Shown one piece after another: positions 4,889 through 5,159 of a stretch of DNA of 5,159 nt. The translations under genes and the position numbers were made by a program. Below the pieces are notes generated by a model. The model was not told the DNA's origin and made no database searches. It worked only from the letters and a program-made list of their open reading frames with translations. Position 1 is the first letter of the stretch. Each line of letters opens with the position of its first letter. The DNA is from an uncultured Desulfovibrio sp. (GTDB lineage: Bacteria; Desulfobacterota; Desulfovibrionia; Desulfovibrionales; Desulfovibrionaceae). Location of the stretch: positions 1 to 5,159 of the forward strand of contig URTO01000171.1 of NCBI GenBank assembly GCA_900550745.1, read 5' to 3'.

Positions 4889-5159
4889 GGCAAAGGGGGT
4901 TGTATGTTGGAAACGGGAGAGCTTCTTTGGCGGGAGGCACCCGCACGCGCGCTCCTTTGTTCTCCCGCAAAGAAATACCTTGTGGGGAGGCTGTTCTGAG
5001 GAAATCCAGTTGGCTGCGCCCGTTTTTTGCCCGATGGCGCGGTGTAGCCGGCAGAGATGAAAACAGCCGGCTTCTTGGGAACCGTTCCTTGCAGGGAATA
5101 GCCCGAAACGGGGCGGCTGTCACGGGCCCGTTCCTCTTCCGGCATGAGTTGCAGGTCGT
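4885..5159 (-). CDS. Possible partial ORF overlapping the mutY start
   Basis: On the minus strand one frame is open from the window edge (5157) to a TGA at 4887-4885, whose bases overlap the mutY start codon as ATGA. The readable part begins DLQLMPEEERARDSRPVSGYSLQG and runs about 90 residues; I do not recognise it. Codon use is fairly typical of the window for the first half, then drifts to rare codons (AGG, AGA, ATA) and a low-complexity Ser/Arg/Pro-rich tail, which argues against coding. A second minus frame is also open here, so openness alone is weak evidence. If real, it would be the 3' end of a gene translationally coupled to mutY and would explain the missing SD. Otherwise this 271-nt stretch is intergenic and holds only the two dyads listed separately. 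Confidence 0.22.
   Translation of the reverse strand, partial: DLQLMPEEERARDSRPVSGYSLQGTVPKKPAVFISAGYTAPSGKKRAQPTGFPQNSLPTRYFFAGEQRSARAGASRQRSSPVSNIQPPLP
4923..4974. other. Long imperfect hairpin upstream of mutY
   Basis: TTCTTTGGCGGGAG (4923-4936) and CTCCCGCAAAGAA (4962-4974) are inverted copies that pair over 13 bp with one bulged G, around a 25-base loop. On the minus strand (the mutY leader) the loop contains AAAGGAG, the only good SD-like sequence upstream of mutY, five bases before a GTG that is out of frame with mutY. No U-run follows on either strand, so it is not a standard terminator. It could be a leader structure affecting mutY translation or part of the 3' end of an upstream gene. 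Confidence 0.45.
5046..5072. repeat. AGCCGGC/GCCGGCT dyad
   Basis: AGCCGGC at 5046-5052 pairs with GCCGGCT at 5066-5072 around a 13-base loop. Because GCCGGC is itself palindromic, the pair is also a direct repeat. No U-run follows on either strand. It may be chance within a partial coding frame or an operator-like site; I can say nothing firmer. Confidence 0.3.

Noticed and set aside
4671..4946. GTG start after AAAGGAG giving a frame that overlaps the mutY 5' end
   Set aside because: Most of the frame lies within mutY in another register with Arg/Ala/Pro-rich shadow composition; kept only as a possible initiation quirk in the findings.
3830..4999. 389-codon plus-strand frame antisense to mutY
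   Set aside because: It is a shadow of mutY for the same reasons; its composition mirrors the complementary coding strand.
4904..4999. 31-codon plus-strand ORF (MLETGELL...) divergent from mutY
   Set aside because: It has a G-rich stretch but no proper SD, and much of it is set by the hairpin at 4923-4974; there is no independent support for translation.
1..5159. Mobile element, CRISPR array, tRNA or defence system
   Set aside because: No transposase or integrase motif, regular repeat-spacer pattern, tRNA-like cloverleaf or defence domain was seen; the genes are core housekeeping types.

Overview
The window is GC-rich bacterial chromosome (roughly 60% GC by eye, with AT-richer gaps). It carries five confidently recognised genes and no sign of mobile DNA, tRNA, rRNA or CRISPR. 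The compact E. coli-type isocitrate dehydrogenase, the DUF554 membrane protein and the overall gene style suggest a Desulfovibrionaceae-like deltaproteobacterium (Desulfovibrio, Bilophila or a relative). That assignment is inference from recognition, not from a search.

Left part, plus strand: a 91-residue HU-family nucleoid protein (93-368) with a good Shine-Dalgarno (SD) sequence. It is followed by a 277-nt gap dense in RNA-like structure: an interlocked hairpin pair (379-409), a strong intrinsic terminator (426-455), a sigma70-like promoter (481-509) inside a long inverted repeat (479-537), and a second terminator-like hairpin (551-584). The DUF554 membrane protein (646-1368) follows. The gap could hold a short non-coding RNA or an attenuated leader for the DUF554 gene.

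Centre and right part, minus strand, reading right to left: mutY (4888-3776), then icd (3701-2553) after a 74-nt gap, then a strong terminator (2428-2394), a TTGACA box, and tam (2304-1528), which is convergent with the DUF554 gene. mutY and icd could share a transcript; tam probably has its own promoter. tam and icd are linked metabolically. Icd takes isocitrate from aconitase to 2-oxoglutarate, and Tam methylates trans-aconitate, the aconitase-inhibiting isomer of the cis-aconitate intermediate.

The points most worth a second look are: (i) Icd has lost all four residues that give E. coli Icd its NADP specificity; (ii) MutY carries a complete Nudix box in its C-terminal domain and a shortened first gap in its Fe-S cysteine motif; (iii) the HU-DUF554 gap looks like an undescribed regulatory RNA locus; (iv) a short repeat family lies at the icd 3' end; and (v) mutY has no SD of its own, but its ATG overlaps the stop of an ORF that is open to the window edge. 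I found no clear new multi-gene system; this is mostly core chromosome.
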